A stretch of 64,000 nucleotides of DNA from Panicum virgatum (lineage: Eukaryota > Streptophyta > Magnoliopsida > Poales > Poaceae): contig NC_053142.1 in the NCBI RefSeq assembly GCF_016808335.1, positions 248,001-312,000 of the forward strand. Direction: 5' to 3'. The notes beneath the pieces were generated by a model that saw only the letters and a program-made list of their open reading frames with translations, had not been told where the DNA came from and did no database searches. Below are positions 1-10,199 of the stretch, one piece after another; positions within the stretch are counted from its first letter, which is position 1, and each line of letters opens with the position of its first letter. The translations under genes were made by a program, and so were the position numbers.

Positions 1-369
1 TCCTCCTCCTCCTCCTCGTCCTCCGCGGAAGCAGCAGGCAGCACGCCACCACGAACACGCCGTCGCCGGCGGCGGCGAGGGCAGGCCTTCGCTTGCACGA
101 CGTGCGGGCGGCAGTTCGCAACGTTCGAGGCGCTGGGCGGCCACCGGACCAGCCACCTCCGGCGACCCACGGCGAAGCCGAAGCGAGTGGTGGCGCACGC
201 GTGTGGCAGGTGTGGGCTGGGCTTCGCGACGGGCCAGGCCCTTGGTGGCCACATGAGGAGGCACCGATGGGCTGCTGGTTCGGCTATGGGTCCTGGTGAT
301 TTGGACCTCACCCAGGTCATTGTGCTTGTCACGGCCCACGGGCCGACTGGGACGCGCGAGTTACTGTAG
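1..369 (+). CDS. ZAT-type C2H2 zinc-finger protein, 3' part (5' end outside window)
   Basis: This is the 3' part of a plant two-finger C2H2 transcription factor gene; base 1 is the first base of codon 39 of the complete duplicate at 43573-44055. Two fingers of the plant Q-type are visible: the first with C-x2-C and an EALGGH helix followed by RTSH, the second with C-x2-C and QALGGH followed by MRRH. A basic arginine run precedes finger 1. A short DLDLTQ, an EAR-like repressor motif, follows finger 2. The family acts in the nucleus as stress-related transcriptional repressors (established for ZAT proteins). The last codons and the TAG stop lie inside an inserted solo LTR, so the C-terminus is not the ancestral one. 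Family assignment is secure; function in this plant is inferred. Confidence 0.85.
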   Translation, partial: SSSSSSSSAEAAGSTPPRTRRRRRRRGQAFACTTCGRQFATFEALGGHRTSHLRRPTAKPKRVVAHACGRCGLGFATGQALGGHMRRHRWAAGSAMGPGDLDLTQVIVLVTAHGPTGTRELL

Positions 370-592
370 CGTACATCTACTGTAGCACCGCGCACAGCTC
401 CGATTTAGTCCCAGACTGGAAACGGAAAGGGAGTTGGACTAACTTAAATAGCCGGTCCCTGGGAGGCTAGTAACTCCGGTTCGATCCTTTTGCGCGAAGC
501 GAGGACGAAAGCGCAAGAGAGTTATTTAGCAGGTGTGGTCTACTCAACGTGTAGGCTAGATCTTAGCCGTTATTCTGGGCCGGGTCGTTACA
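327..592 (-). mobile_element. Solo LTR, 266 bp, inserted in zinc-finger coding tail
   Basis: On the minus strand the element begins TGTAACGACCCGG and ends CCGTGACA, the usual TG...CA borders of an LTR. It is flanked by perfect 5-bp direct repeats GTGCT at 322-326 and 593-597, a target-site duplication. There is no internal retrotransposon domain, so it is a solo LTR or a very small LTR derivative. It provides the stop codon now used by the zinc-finger gene. The same insertion with the same TSD is present at 44013-44278, so it predates the segmental duplication. Confidence 0.88.
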
Positions 593-652
593 GTGCTCAA
601 GGAAAGGCCCAGTTCAACCTCCTCCTTGCAGCTACTCGACCTGTTCGTGTAG
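593..652 (+). pseudogene. Displaced original C-terminal coding tail of the zinc-finger gene
   Basis: If the LTR and one TSD copy are ignored, the zinc-finger frame continues after the codons for IVL through about 17 more codons and ends in LQLLDLFV followed by TAG at 650-652. Short leucine-rich ends of this kind are common in ZAT proteins and resemble EAR repression motifs. The tail is intact in this copy but separated from the gene by the LTR stop. In the other copy a 16-bp tandem duplication has shifted its frame. Confidence 0.75.
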
Positions 653-659
653 ATCAAGC

Positions 660-814
660 AAAAAAAGAATAATCCTGTATATATTATATACCTACTAGTA
701 GGTTTTCAGTCTAAAATAAAATGTTCACAGTTGTGACAAATAATGTGTGTATACTATATATAGCAGCCGTATGAATATATTTTTCATTATAATTTGAGCT
801 TGATAGTAGGGTGG

Positions 815-906
<92 letters not shown>

Positions 907-1756
907 CATTTTACATAATTAGAAAATGGAAATACATAGTTCAAATCTGGCCTATGTGACCACACACAACCAAGTTTTAGCTATCAAACTCTCAAATATG
1001 TGGCAAAGTTTGAACATAAGCAAAAAAATCAGAAGCAAAGGGTATTGTATTACTTCTATCTGTTCCTGACATAAAGATAAAAAAATTACTTAAAACTACG
1101 CAGTCCTATGTGCCCATATATATTATATGCTCAACAACATTGTAGTTTTTCCACTTCTAAGCAACAATCCCTGGCTTAGATTCATAACTTGAAGTGGATA
1201 AAATGTTGAAGAATAATCAGGTTAATGTAAAAATTTGATAACATTGTTACCAGGATGAAGAAGGTGTTTAAATAACAAATCATGTACGAAAGACCGGCAC
1301 AAGTACCTTGACTAGCGATCTAGTCCCCTTGCCCTCTTGAAATATGATCCCCTTGTCATCACCTGTTGCGTCATAGAGATCGAATGAGGAGGTTGATGGA
1401 TAATGAGCGAGGTTTCTGAAGAGAGGAAAGAATCAATGAAATTACTATCGTCGTCAAAAGGTAGATGTGTTGTAGTACGAGGGCTTGCACTAGTACTTAT
1501 TGTCATGAACAAGATGAGTACGGTCAAGGAAACTTCTACATTGGATTAGATTTATTGCATAGATAAATTAAATGAAGCCTCACCGTTATCGTTGTTGGTG
1601 ACTATAGATTGAGTTTGGGGTTGAAGAGCAATCCCATCTTCTTCATTCATGCCAAGAATGCTCTTAGTTGAAGCGGTCGACTTTTCTTGCAATTCTTGCT
1701 TCAAATTAAATTCATATTTTTAATAGGATAATAGTTTGCATTTCACTAGGTAGAAG

Positions 1757-1797
<41 letters not shown>

Positions 1798-2786
1798 AAA
1801 CTGAAATTTGAGCTTGCATTAATTGTAATGTTGAATATATTGACATTGTTACTTGGGTTTTGATCACGTGATCAGATATTAGTCAATCCAAGTCAATAAT
1901 GATACCATTGTCTACATAGCCCAGTGTGTATTCATATGCTTGTAATTATTGATACTTTAGATAATTAATGTCATGATTTTAATTAATTGCCAGTTGATTT
2001 GATATTAAGTCTAGCTATAATTATCAACCTACTAGAGGAGGCATCATCAACAAATGGCCACAAATGATGAATTAATTAATGCTACGCCAAGGCTGATTCT
2101 CTATGTCTCAAGTCAAGTCTTCGATCGGAGAGGTACTTGTTGGAGTATAAAAAAGAAGGAAACTAGCTAGCAGACTGGTTAGCTACTTTTGTTGCTTCGA
2201 GGACGACTAGACTCTTGGATGCAGTGCCGAGTTCTGAGCAACTTCTACGATGATCGGCAGGATATTATATGCTCACCAAGAACACGTAGGTAGGTATTGA
2301 CCTTTCCACTACGTATTACGCGCAACATGCACAGAGTGGACATCATATCGATCGATGGAGCATGCATGCACACGGGTGCCACGGCAAGCACACCCCGTAC
2401 GTTCGGCGCAACACGCGTGTGTGCAAGTGTAAACCGAACATATTCAATCGTGCCTGCACGAGCTGTCGCCGTCGTCAGGGGCCGACAACATGACATGCAT
2501 ACATGCATCCTCCTTGCCAACGATGAGAGAGCAGCACAGACCAGCACCAGCTCCGTGAACCGTGATGGAGACTGCCACTGCCGCCCACGACAGAATATGT
2601 GTCTATCGGCATCCATCTTTCTGCTGGCGCATGATCAAGCTCGTATGTGTGTGCTAACAATGGAGTTGAAGCCAGCCGATTAGTGAGCTCTCCTGTTTTC
2701 AAAGTAAAATCATGGACTTTGTATGACTTCTACAAGCACTAAGAGAGAAGGCTCATGGATGGAACCATGTCAATACTAGAAAACAA
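660..2786. other. Gene-free spacer downstream of the zinc-finger gene
   Basis: AT-rich intergenic DNA. Open frames here are short, often lack ATG and show no recognised domain. A second AT microsatellite lies at 1759-1795. Segment 2297-2475 contains about 70 bp that is missing from the duplicate near 46060, one of the few indels between the two copies. No gene is supported. Confidence 0.6.
811..906. repeat. Compound microsatellite (GT)n(AT)n(GT)n(GA)n
   Basis: Uninterrupted dinucleotide runs change phase from GT to AT to GT to GA. The duplicate at 44511-44607 differs in run lengths, as expected of a fast-evolving microsatellite after duplication. Confidence 0.95.
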
Positions 2787-2791
2787 ATCTT

Positions 2792-4460
2792 TGTTGAGAA
2801 ATTAGACAAGATCCTGAATTTATTCCAAATATAAAACACTATCGGCAACTATACAAGAGTCGATATAAGAGCCGATATCGATTACGTACCTATCGGCAGC
2901 TAGAGCCGATTTCGATTGCGAAGTGTCAACGTAGTGTTAACGCTGACGTAGATCAGATCAGTGTTGACGTAGACGATGGAGCCATGGTGCATAAGTTGAT
3001 GAAGGAACCGCCGGCAGTGACTCCCCGCAGCAGCCGAAGAACATGGACGACCCGTGGCGAAGAGATTGAGTAGTGGCGCAGAGCGCTTCCTAAAAACCTT
3101 ATTCGCCCACTCCCGGTGCAGGATCTTGAAGGCGAAGGGTTCCGGAGACCTGATCTCCCGATAGCCGGTGCACACCGGTGCTAAGGATGGAGATGACTAT
3201 GAAAGCGGCGCAATATCAAGGTGGCAAAACCCTAACTCGAATTGATCTGTTTTTGGTAGAGGCCAGCAGGCTGTTTATATAGTGGTCTGGGGTCTCCTCG
3301 ATCTCGTGTCGCGAACACGATCTAAACTGATAAGGACTCCAAACCGATAGGGACTCTATAACCCTAGCTTGTCGGCCAAGACACCGAAAAATAGAACAGC
3401 AAAAGGAAACTGCAACTTCAATCGGCAGATTTGCCGATATGCCCATGAATGTTCCCGATCAGCAAAATTTTGATCGGCAAAATTTTGCCGATACAAGGCA
3501 AGGAACCGGATCCGAATTTCGACGGACCATTCACGCGGGTGCCGCGCGCACTTTGCCCCAATCCCCAGCATGGCCCGGTGAGGCGAGGCGAGCGAGCGCG
3601 CACATGTGGACTCCTTTTTCTTCCCCTCTCATCCATGACTTAGTGAGTGAGATGCCTCTCCACTTTTAAGTAGATGAAACTCCGCTTTCACTAGCAAGAT
3701 GGGACTAAAAGTTTCCACTATCCCCTTTGCTCACAAATGGGCCTTTGAGGTCTCATGAAATGGGCTTGACCCATATATTCCAACAATCCCCCACCAGATC
3801 TCAAATGCCCAATTAGAGTTTTGCCAATACTTGATACTGTTTAATATATCAGCATTTCATTGGAGACTGTTAAGTTGAACTTCCACCTAGAACTCCAAGC
3901 TACGTCTATCTACATCTTGAACAATGGACTAAGCCTTGAATTGCAAGTTTTGTGCGAACAGGTTTCACCCGAAGCCCTAACTGATACCTGACTGCCAGTA
4001 GCCCTCTCCGTCGGTGGAGCATATGCATCATACTCCATGGTTATCACCCAAGTCTCATAGACTACGATGTTGGACAGTCGAGCTCATATAGGTGTGTTCT
4101 TTCAAGAATGCTATGTGGGATAGCGTCTTCGCTAGTTAAATCCAATAGAAACACATTAAGGCACAATGCCAGCCTACCTCACAGATATCTGAGAGTACTG
4201 CATCTTCACTTATAGAGGGTTTCAAGAATTACTCTCCTCAGTTCGCCCATAGCTTGTTTTTACCCAAGATCTAATTCACGGGATCACCGATCACATAGAC
4301 TGCGTTACCACTATGTCAACTTATACGGGTTTCATACCCATCTCCCTCGATGCAATTTCTATCACATTTCGTGATAGTCCCTTGGTAAATGGATCTGCTA
4401 GATTTTTGTCTGTTTGAATATAAGACACACTAATCACTCCGGTTTTTCTCATTTTTCTGA
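2792..4460 (-). mobile_element. Ty1/copia 3' LTR plus end of pol, truncated (left copy)
   Basis: A minus-strand copia element. The 3' LTR spans 2792-3785 (about 994 bp): on the minus strand it starts TGTTGGAATATATGGG just after a purine-rich tract (GGTGGGGGAT) and ends CTCAACA. A putative TSD, ATCTT, lies at 2787-2791. Internal to the LTR, 4314-4460 encodes the C-terminal RNase H/pol tail (ADPFTKGLS motif). The rest of the element is lost at 4460/4462, where the sequence jumps to DNA that lies 7.6 kb further on in the right-hand copy. A minus-strand TATA box (TATATAAA) lies in the LTR near 3273-3281. Confidence 0.85.
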
Positions 4461-4462
4461 GA
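4460..4462. other. Deletion junction relative to the right-hand duplicate
   Basis: Bases up to 4460 match 43687-48073 and bases from 4462 match 55671 onward. One base (G, 4461) fits neither side. The missing interval corresponds to 48074-55670, 7597 bp. Because the right copy retains the copia element with both TSDs, the left copy is best read as carrying a deletion with almost no microhomology. Confidence 0.8.
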
Positions 4463-4943
4463 AAGTTTGTTAGCAACCTTTTGACAACACCAAGTCACCG
4501 CTGCCTCCCTGAGAACCTCCTCTAGTTTCTCTAGTGATAGAGGAGCCTAGAAATCTACAACCCTTATATGAGTGCTCCCCCTTCCTCTCTGGTTCCGGTG
4601 GCATATGGCCAAGGCAACCATACACACTCTCTGAAACACTTGAAATTTCACGGTATCTTAATCTTAGTGCAACCCAATAATCTTGAAATGTTTGCCGGAG
4701 CAGCACTTGTAGAGACTAAGATACAAGTCAACTGTTGAGCTGCAGAGACATTCAACATTGTCGAGTTAGAGCAGAGTGTCAAAAATATTTTCGTGTGGGC
4801 ACATGACTGTCTGTCTGAGTGCAAATTATTATGAATTCATTATTTTATGCCGATGTTTCTAGTGTACGTGCAACTCTAAAGACTAACTGTTTCCTTCTCT
4901 TCGAAGAGAAGGGCACATATTGCGTTATACTTACATATATATT
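4462..4943. other. Unassigned spacer, duplicated at 55671-56152
   Basis: A minus-strand open frame of about 78 codons lies at 4470-4706 and is conserved in the duplicate, but I recognise no domain. The conservation only reflects recent duplication. It may be an exon fragment of an unidentified gene. Confidence 0.4.
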
Positions 4944-5024
4944 ATCTCTAGTTTTTTTATATGACGTGGAATAGTACAAATTTACACTGTTTGGCGTCAT
5001 ATAAAAAAAATCGAAGGGAGTATA
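4944..5024. mobile_element. MITE-like hairpin (Stowaway-like)
   Basis: Arms TTTTTTTATATGACG (4952-4966) and CGTCATATAAAAAAA (4995-5009) are perfect inverted repeats around a loop of about 28 bp. The right border reads GAAGGGAGTA, like the CTCCCTCCGT...TA end of Stowaway elements; the left border is degenerate. The duplicate is at 56153-56233. Confidence 0.55.
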
Positions 5025-5707
5025 TAATAATGAAGAGAAGCAGATACACATGATGACTTTGAAAACACCCATGTCTTTTTCAGAATATACATGTATATAC
5101 ATATACTGGAGTAGTCAGTACGTAGTGTGCTAGTACGTAGTTGTTGCTCTAACAAGCGACACAGCTAGCTTATTGATTGGTAGGGACTAGCTTGGGAGCA
5201 AGGCAGGGCGAGTTTCCATGAAACTTCGGAGACAACCGATCGATCGAGGTGTGTCACTGAATATATAGGAGTATACTTGGCTACCAAGTTCTGAGCAACT
5301 TCCATCCAGTGTGGTACACTACTTGATGGACGTGATTCTATTACTCCACGGTTGAGGAGAAGAAACAAGATAAGGATATGTGCCCGCGCATCAGCACAAA
5401 ATTGTGTTTGCTTTATTTAATTTGTCGAGCACGCACGACGGTTCGTTCTAATTACTTTTATTGGCATCAAATTAATATATCTACATGTTGGCTTATCTTC
5501 GTCGATCGCATCAAGAAGAAAAATATGTATTCTTTTAGCTTAGCTTCGCTTAGCTTAGCTTCTGTATGTGTAAGTCTTGTAGTGGACATTATTATGTTAC
5601 CAAGTAAATAATTTGCCGATGAGAGTATTTTTTTTCACTCTAGTGAATGCTAAAGTTTAACAATATATATTCATTAATTAATGATCAGTGATCTTCGCAT
5701 ATCCTAG

Positions 5708-5746
5708 CACTACCGGATTTGCTGTGTCACGGCGAATCCGGTAGTG
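5708..5746. mobile_element. CACTA-type foldback remnant
   Basis: CACTACCGGATT and its near-complement end in CCGGTAGTG, placing two CACTA-type termini back to back with almost no internal sequence. It interrupts the GH18 frame directly after the SGH codons. The longer version is at 9232-9290. Confidence 0.65.
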
Positions 5747-5959
5747 GTGGCCGGAGAGGTCGGTCCAGTACTTGCCGTGGCCGAAGACACTGAAGAAGGA
5801 GATGATGACGGTGGTGTAGCAGCCCCTGTCGCAGGTCTTCCTCAGGCTGCCCTCGGCCTTGTTCCGGCCCCAGAAGATGACCACCTTGCCGGTCGGCTTC
5901 GCGGTTGCTGCTTGTTGTCCGGCGAGGGCGACGTACGACGACTAGGAAGAGGAGTAGCA
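5747..5959 (-). pseudogene. GH18 class III chitinase / xylanase-inhibitor-like fragment, copy 1
   Basis: On the minus strand one frame reads VIFWGRNKAEGSL, a cysteine-containing loop and SVFGHGKYWTDLSGH, closely matching the N-terminus of grass xylanase inhibitor/class III chitinase-like GH18 proteins. The 5' end is cut by a CACTA terminus at 5960, within the signal-peptide codons. The 3' end is cut by a 39-bp hairpin at 5708-5746. Only about 70 of the family's roughly 300 residues remain and the DxxDxDxE catalytic region is absent. The duplicate is 56956-57168 and a third, longer copy is at 9291-9540. Confidence 0.8.
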
Positions 5960-8711
5960 CACTACTAGAAAACGGGCCATGGGAACCGGTTGGAAATGGC
6001 CTTAGGACACCGGGTATTTAATCCGGTGCCTTAGGCATCCATTAGTACCGGTTGAAAAGTCCAACCGGTACCAAAGAGGATGCCACGCTGACGCAAGGTG
6101 GCAGCCCCTTTGGTACCGGTTGGTATTTCCAACCGGTACCAATGACTTTTTCCTTTTTTTTTCCAAATCCAGTTTTGTTTGTTATATTTATTACTGTTTA
6201 TTCTTTTATAATTTCTAAACGCACTCAAGCTCTACAGTACTATACATTGGTTGGCAGTTCGTGTTCGTTTTCAGAGAATATTTGAAACTAACTAAAAGTG
6301 AAATGCGAGCATATAATTAAGCTAATTAGATGAACTAATATATTTACAAATTTACAAACATCAAGACATAATGTTTAAAAATATTTACAAATGTAAAAGT
6401 CATGTTTGTAGTCCAACTACTGGTCCCCTCAGGAGGTAGATGGAAGTCCTCTATGGATGTGACCGTAGTGGTAGAACTCGCCTCTAGGATCCAAGATCTC
6501 GTTCAAAATGAATCCGGCGAGCTGCTCGCACACGGCGTTGATCCGATCAGAAGAGTAACATTCATCCCCCATTTGAGACATCTATCATTTAGAAAAAAAA
6601 AGGATTAACATCATGTGCGTTAGTACAATTATGAAAATATACTAGTGAACGGTTTGGACGTACTCATATGTCTTCATCAGTAACCTTCCCGCATAGAGTC
6701 ATGATGTGCAAGTAGTCGCATACATAGTACCCGCACCAATCAGTTCCTTGTTGTTGTCTCGCACACTTAATGAGAAACAAATAAATTACTCAATTTAGAA
6801 TAATTTGGGATTATATACTTAACTAGACAAATCTTTATGAATCAACATACCGGATAATCCATGTTAACGTTCAGTTCGGGCCTCCATTGACCACGTCCTT
6901 TGTTATTATTCACAAATTTTTTCCAAACCCTGCGCTCAAAGTTAAGTTTGATATTCAGAAATTGTTATAAACAGAAAAAAGATTTGATTGTGCAAACTGA
7001 ACTTACCTGTTCAAGGGGTCTATGATATGTTGGATTGTGGACTTTGGATTTCTCATTGAGTCAAAGACTATAAGATTGCCGGTCTCTACGGAAAGTATGA
7101 GTAAAATCCAATGATAACTGCGGATATAGATAGGATATATACATACATACATTAGACGACTTAGTATTTATTTAGTAATATAACAGAGGATTGAGTCGAC
7201 CAAGGCTTACCCAAAGTTGTATGGTATGAATATATAGGATTTATAATTTTGCCTAGTCAACGAATCGTACATGTTTTGGCACGTTTCCTTGTAATTTTTG
7301 TTGAGCACTTTCTGGTTGACTAGCAAAGGAGACATGAAGCCGATCTGATGGTGCCATCCTTGTTTTTGGCTTCTTTGGGTCTCCTGTCTAAACGATACAA
7401 TAGAAATTTTATAATGCACACATATAATTATGTTCTTATTAACAAAAAGTATTAATGTAGAGGTAAGTGATACTTACAAAACCCAAATGGTGATGATAGA
7501 GGCGCCGAGGGCTTGTCGATGGTAAATGTGATATAAATTTTTGAAGTACACCCAGAAGTCCTCCTCCCCACGGAAGAAATCATGGTCACGATACTTGACT
7601 CCAAATATTTTCCCATGATCCTTCGACATTCGCAGGTACCATCTATGCAAATTGAACATCTGCGTGCCTAGACTTTTCTCCTCTTCCTCAGTGACCAAAG
7701 GTTTTCCATGCTGGAATAGAGTAAGAACAGGAACGACAGGGATTTCCGCCTCCACTTGCCCCGTTGCCTCCTCTAGCGTTAATCCAGTTTCAGAAAGAAA
7801 TATCGCGGCCCGTAGGTCCGCCTGGAGTTGTACGTCCGTCGGGTGTAGGAGTGGCAACCCTGGCACCCGGAGGGGCTCGAGTCCTTTTTGTTGTGTGCCA
7901 AGCTGAGGAATAGTCTTGCCACATTTTTTTCTTCAGATTTCTCACCTTGTGTGCTTTTATCAGAGTACGATCATAGTCCGAGGGTTAGCTTTTCGGTTTT
8001 GGTGGGTTGTCTAGGTTTGCAAGAAGCTTTTTCCCTAGTTCTAGAGGTACCTTTTCCCTCGGCGGGGGGACTTTAGGCTTCAATTGTTCTTTTATATATT
8101 GAGCAGTCTCCACTTCCAACTCCTCAGCAGTTTTCTCGTAGGTTAATTTTCTTTTGACCATTTTCTGCTTCTTCTTTGAAGGTCCAGCCGCTGGGAGGCC
8201 GAATGCTGTCTTTTTCTTTCCTTTTTCTGGGTCAGGAGGAGTTGGAGTACTCGTGGCCCTTTGCGCCGGCGGAGACGGTGGTGAAGGAGGTGGTTGTGGG
8301 GACGGCGGTGAGGGAGACCGCAAAGACGGGCGATCGGTCTGCATGGGAGCCGTTGTGCTTGCAATAAGTTTGATGTCGGCCTTGCGCCATAGAACGACCC
8401 CGTGCAGTGTGTCTCCCAATGTCTTCTCTCCATCCCCTCTAAGGATGTCGAGCTCAAGATCCTCATTGTTTCCATCTATCTACTCGACTGTGACGGAGGT
8501 GTAGCCAGGGGGTATCGGCCTTCCATGAATTGTAGTAGAAGGATTCAGGGGCAGGGCTGACCCGTATGTGACATGAATGGATATATTTCTTGCTCGCACA
8601 TGAAGCTCGCACGGTGTCGGCATGCTGACATCGTCCACTGGATACCTCTGGTCATCTACCGTCGTTGGCTCAATCTGGGGTTGATGTTCCGCTTGTACGT
8701 CGGGCACCGCT
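5960..8711 (-). mobile_element. CACTA (En/Spm) element, 3' part, truncated
   Basis: The terminus CACTACTAGAAAACGGGCC starts at 5960. It is followed by subterminal inverted motifs of the type GGTACCGGTTG...CAACCGGTACC (6047-6143). The element points right to left and contains the 3' exons of its second gene. At 8711 it is cut and joined, through about 9 bp of extra sequence, to a second copy of the GH18 region. The other boundary, with TNP2, is missing. The matching element in the right copy (57169 onward) continues much further. The insertion target in the GH18 gene is GCA, since the uninterrupted paralog reads GCAGGACC. Confidence 0.88.
6429..8711 (-). pseudogene. CACTA second gene: Ulp1 (C48) protease exons, N-terminal part missing
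   Basis: Multi-exon transposon gene on the minus strand. The exon at 7480-7860 holds the segment ending in DFWVYFKNLYHIYH. Further exons near 7215-7370, 7010-7120, 6850-6935, 6680-6770 and the last ending in TGA at 6429-6431 together carry a C48 cysteine-protease signature: HWILL (His), IVFDSM (Asp) and DWCGYYVC (Gln/Cys region). An upstream proline- and lysine-rich linker lies at 7985-8419. The upstream Ptta/En-Spm domain is lost at 8711. The role in transposition is unknown; Ulp1-like domains occur in other plant transposons. Confidence 0.75.
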
Positions 8712-8721
8712 TGTCCTTGCC

Positions 8722-9231
8722 TTGCTCTAACAAGCGACACAGCTAGCTTATTGATTGGTAGGGACTAGCTTGGAGACAACCGATCGATCGAGGTGTGTCA
8801 CTGTGGCTAAAGTTCTGAGCAACTTCCATCCAGTGTGGTACACTACTTGATGGACATGATTCTATTACTCCACGGTTGAGGAGAAGAAACAAGATAAGGA
8901 TATGTGCCCGCGCATCAGCACAAAATTGTGTTTGCTTTATTTAATTTGTCGAGCATGCACGACGGTTCGTTCTAATTACTTTTATTGGCATCAAATTAAT
9001 ATATCTACATGTTGGCTTATCTTCCTCGATCGCATCAAGAAGAAAAATATGTATTCTTTTAGCTTAGCTTCGCTTAGCTTAGCTTCTGTATGTGTAAGTC
9101 TTGTAGTGGACATTATTATGTTACCAAGTAAATAATTTTCCGATGAGAGTATTTTTTTTCACTCTAGTGAATGCTAAAGTTTAACAATATATATTCATTA
9201 ATTAATGATCAGTGATCTTGGCATATCCTAG
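8722..9231. repeat. Second copy of the spacer at 5144-5707
   Basis: Matches 5144-5707 with several short deletions and substitutions and is clearly more diverged than the segmental duplicates are from each other. It represents an older tandem duplication of the GH18 neighbourhood. No coding sequence is recognised. Confidence 0.75.
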
Positions 9232-9290
9232 CACTACCGGATTCGCCGTGTTTGCCGTGTGCCACGGCGAACACGGCGAATCCGGTAGTG
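9232..9290. mobile_element. CACTA-type foldback, 59 bp
   Basis: Arms of 28 bp (9232-9259 and 9263-9290) are inverted repeats with a single mismatch around the trinucleotide TGC. Each arm begins CACTACCGGATTCGCCGTG, the layout of a CACTA terminal inverted repeat. It looks like the two ends of a CACTA element left after loss of the interior. It interrupts the GH18 frame directly after SGH. Confidence 0.75.
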
Positions 9291-9540
9291 GTGGCCGGAG
9301 AGGTCAGTCCAGTACTTGCCGTGGCCGAAGACGCTGAAGAAGGAGATGATGACGGTGGTGTAGCAGCCCCTGTCGCAGGGCTTCTTCAGGCTGCCCTCGG
9401 CCTTGTTCCGGCCCCAGAAGACGACCACCTCGCCGGTCGGCTTCGCGGTTGCTGCTTGTTGTCCGGCGAGGACGACGTACGACGACTAGGAAGAGGAGTA
9501 GCAGGACCATGTGATGAGCTGAAGATGGTGGAGGCGCCAT
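9291..9540 (-). pseudogene. GH18 class III chitinase / xylanase-inhibitor-like gene, 5' remnant with start codon
   Basis: ATG at 9538-9540 opens MAPPPSS, then a hydrophobic signal-peptide core (MVLLLLFLVVV). A one-base frameshift is needed about 18-20 codons in. The next frame reads YVVLAGQQAAT, then EVVVFWGRNKAEGSL, a two-cysteine segment and VFGHGKYWTDLSGH, matching GH18 XIP/class III chitinase-like proteins that are secreted in apoplastic defence. Translation runs into the foldback at 9290, so only about 80 of roughly 300 residues remain and the catalytic motif is absent. Unlike copies 1 and 3 it keeps the start codon and promoter. It is a pseudogene on two counts, frameshift and truncation. 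Confidence 0.82.
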
Positions 9541-9578
9541 GATGGTTTGCATTGCATGCTGCCATGGGGCGAGGTAGC

Positions 9579-9586
9579 TTTTATAT
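9579..9586 (-). promoter_or_regulatory. TATA box of the GH18 remnant
   Basis: Minus-strand ATATAAAAGC lies about 40 bp upstream of the ATG at 9540, a normal spacing for a plant core promoter. Confidence 0.55.
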
Positions 9587-9589
9587 TGT

Positions 9590-10052
9590 CTGAATATGCA
9601 GCTTGCAAGAGCGCTACACACATCATGCATGGATATGGTTCATAGCACTTTATTTTCAAAGCACATATTTTGATCCAACTTGTGTGCTATAACTCTATAA
9701 ATATAAGCATAAGCTACCTACTGATATGGATATGGTATAAATATGCGCCTGTCCTCGTCTCTTTCTCGAAACCACGTACCGTTTGCCTGCAGGTTCATCG
9801 TTGATCGATCAGATCAGGACACGGTCGCTGTCAGCTTTACTACTAGCTTAGGCATTGTCGTTGTGCGCTGCACCTGCACCGCACGACATTCTAGCACGCG
9901 GTGAAAGTACGTTTCAGCGTTGACGCATGCAAGGTCAAAATCGTTGGGTACATGACTACATGTTCTCCGTGTTTGACACGCATGCTTGGTAATTTTGTGG
10001 TCCAACTTCAAACGGTTGCTATCTTGGTTTTTTCCTACTCCTATCAAGGTCG

Positions 10053-10084
<32 letters not shown>

Positions 10085-10199
10085 GCGCGTGCGCCCCAAA
10101 AAAGCGGCCAGCTAGCAACGGACTCTAGATGTTTGTTTTTTTCAAATCACATGGTCGAGATGGAGACGTTCACACAAATACGCACATTTGTTTTTGCTG
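9590..10199. other. Spacer upstream of the GH18 remnant
   Basis: No gene recognised. Contains a CA/TA microsatellite at 10053-10084. Confidence 0.5.

Larger units (their letters stand above)
1..8711 (+). repeat. Segmental duplication, left copy
   Basis: 1-4460 matches 43687-48073 and 4462-8711 matches 55671-59920 at very high identity, in direct orientation, about 43.7 kb apart at the left edge. Differences are few substitutions, microsatellite length changes and short indels. Older features (solo LTR in the zinc finger, copia, CACTA insertion in GH18) are shared. Whether the two copies are a true duplication or uncollapsed haplotypes cannot be decided from sequence alone. Confidence 0.9.

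Noticed and set aside
711..965. Minus-strand frame with long TH and IY repeats
   Set aside because: It is the translation of the dinucleotide microsatellite.
1312..1527. 71-codon minus-strand frame conserved in both duplicates (also 45012-45227)
   Set aside because: The frame opens at a non-ATG codon, no domain is seen, and conservation is explained by recent duplication.
5378..5611. 77-codon plus-strand frame present three times (also 8902 and 56587)
   Set aside because: Repeated only because the GH18 neighbourhood is duplicated; no recognisable family and no promoter evidence.
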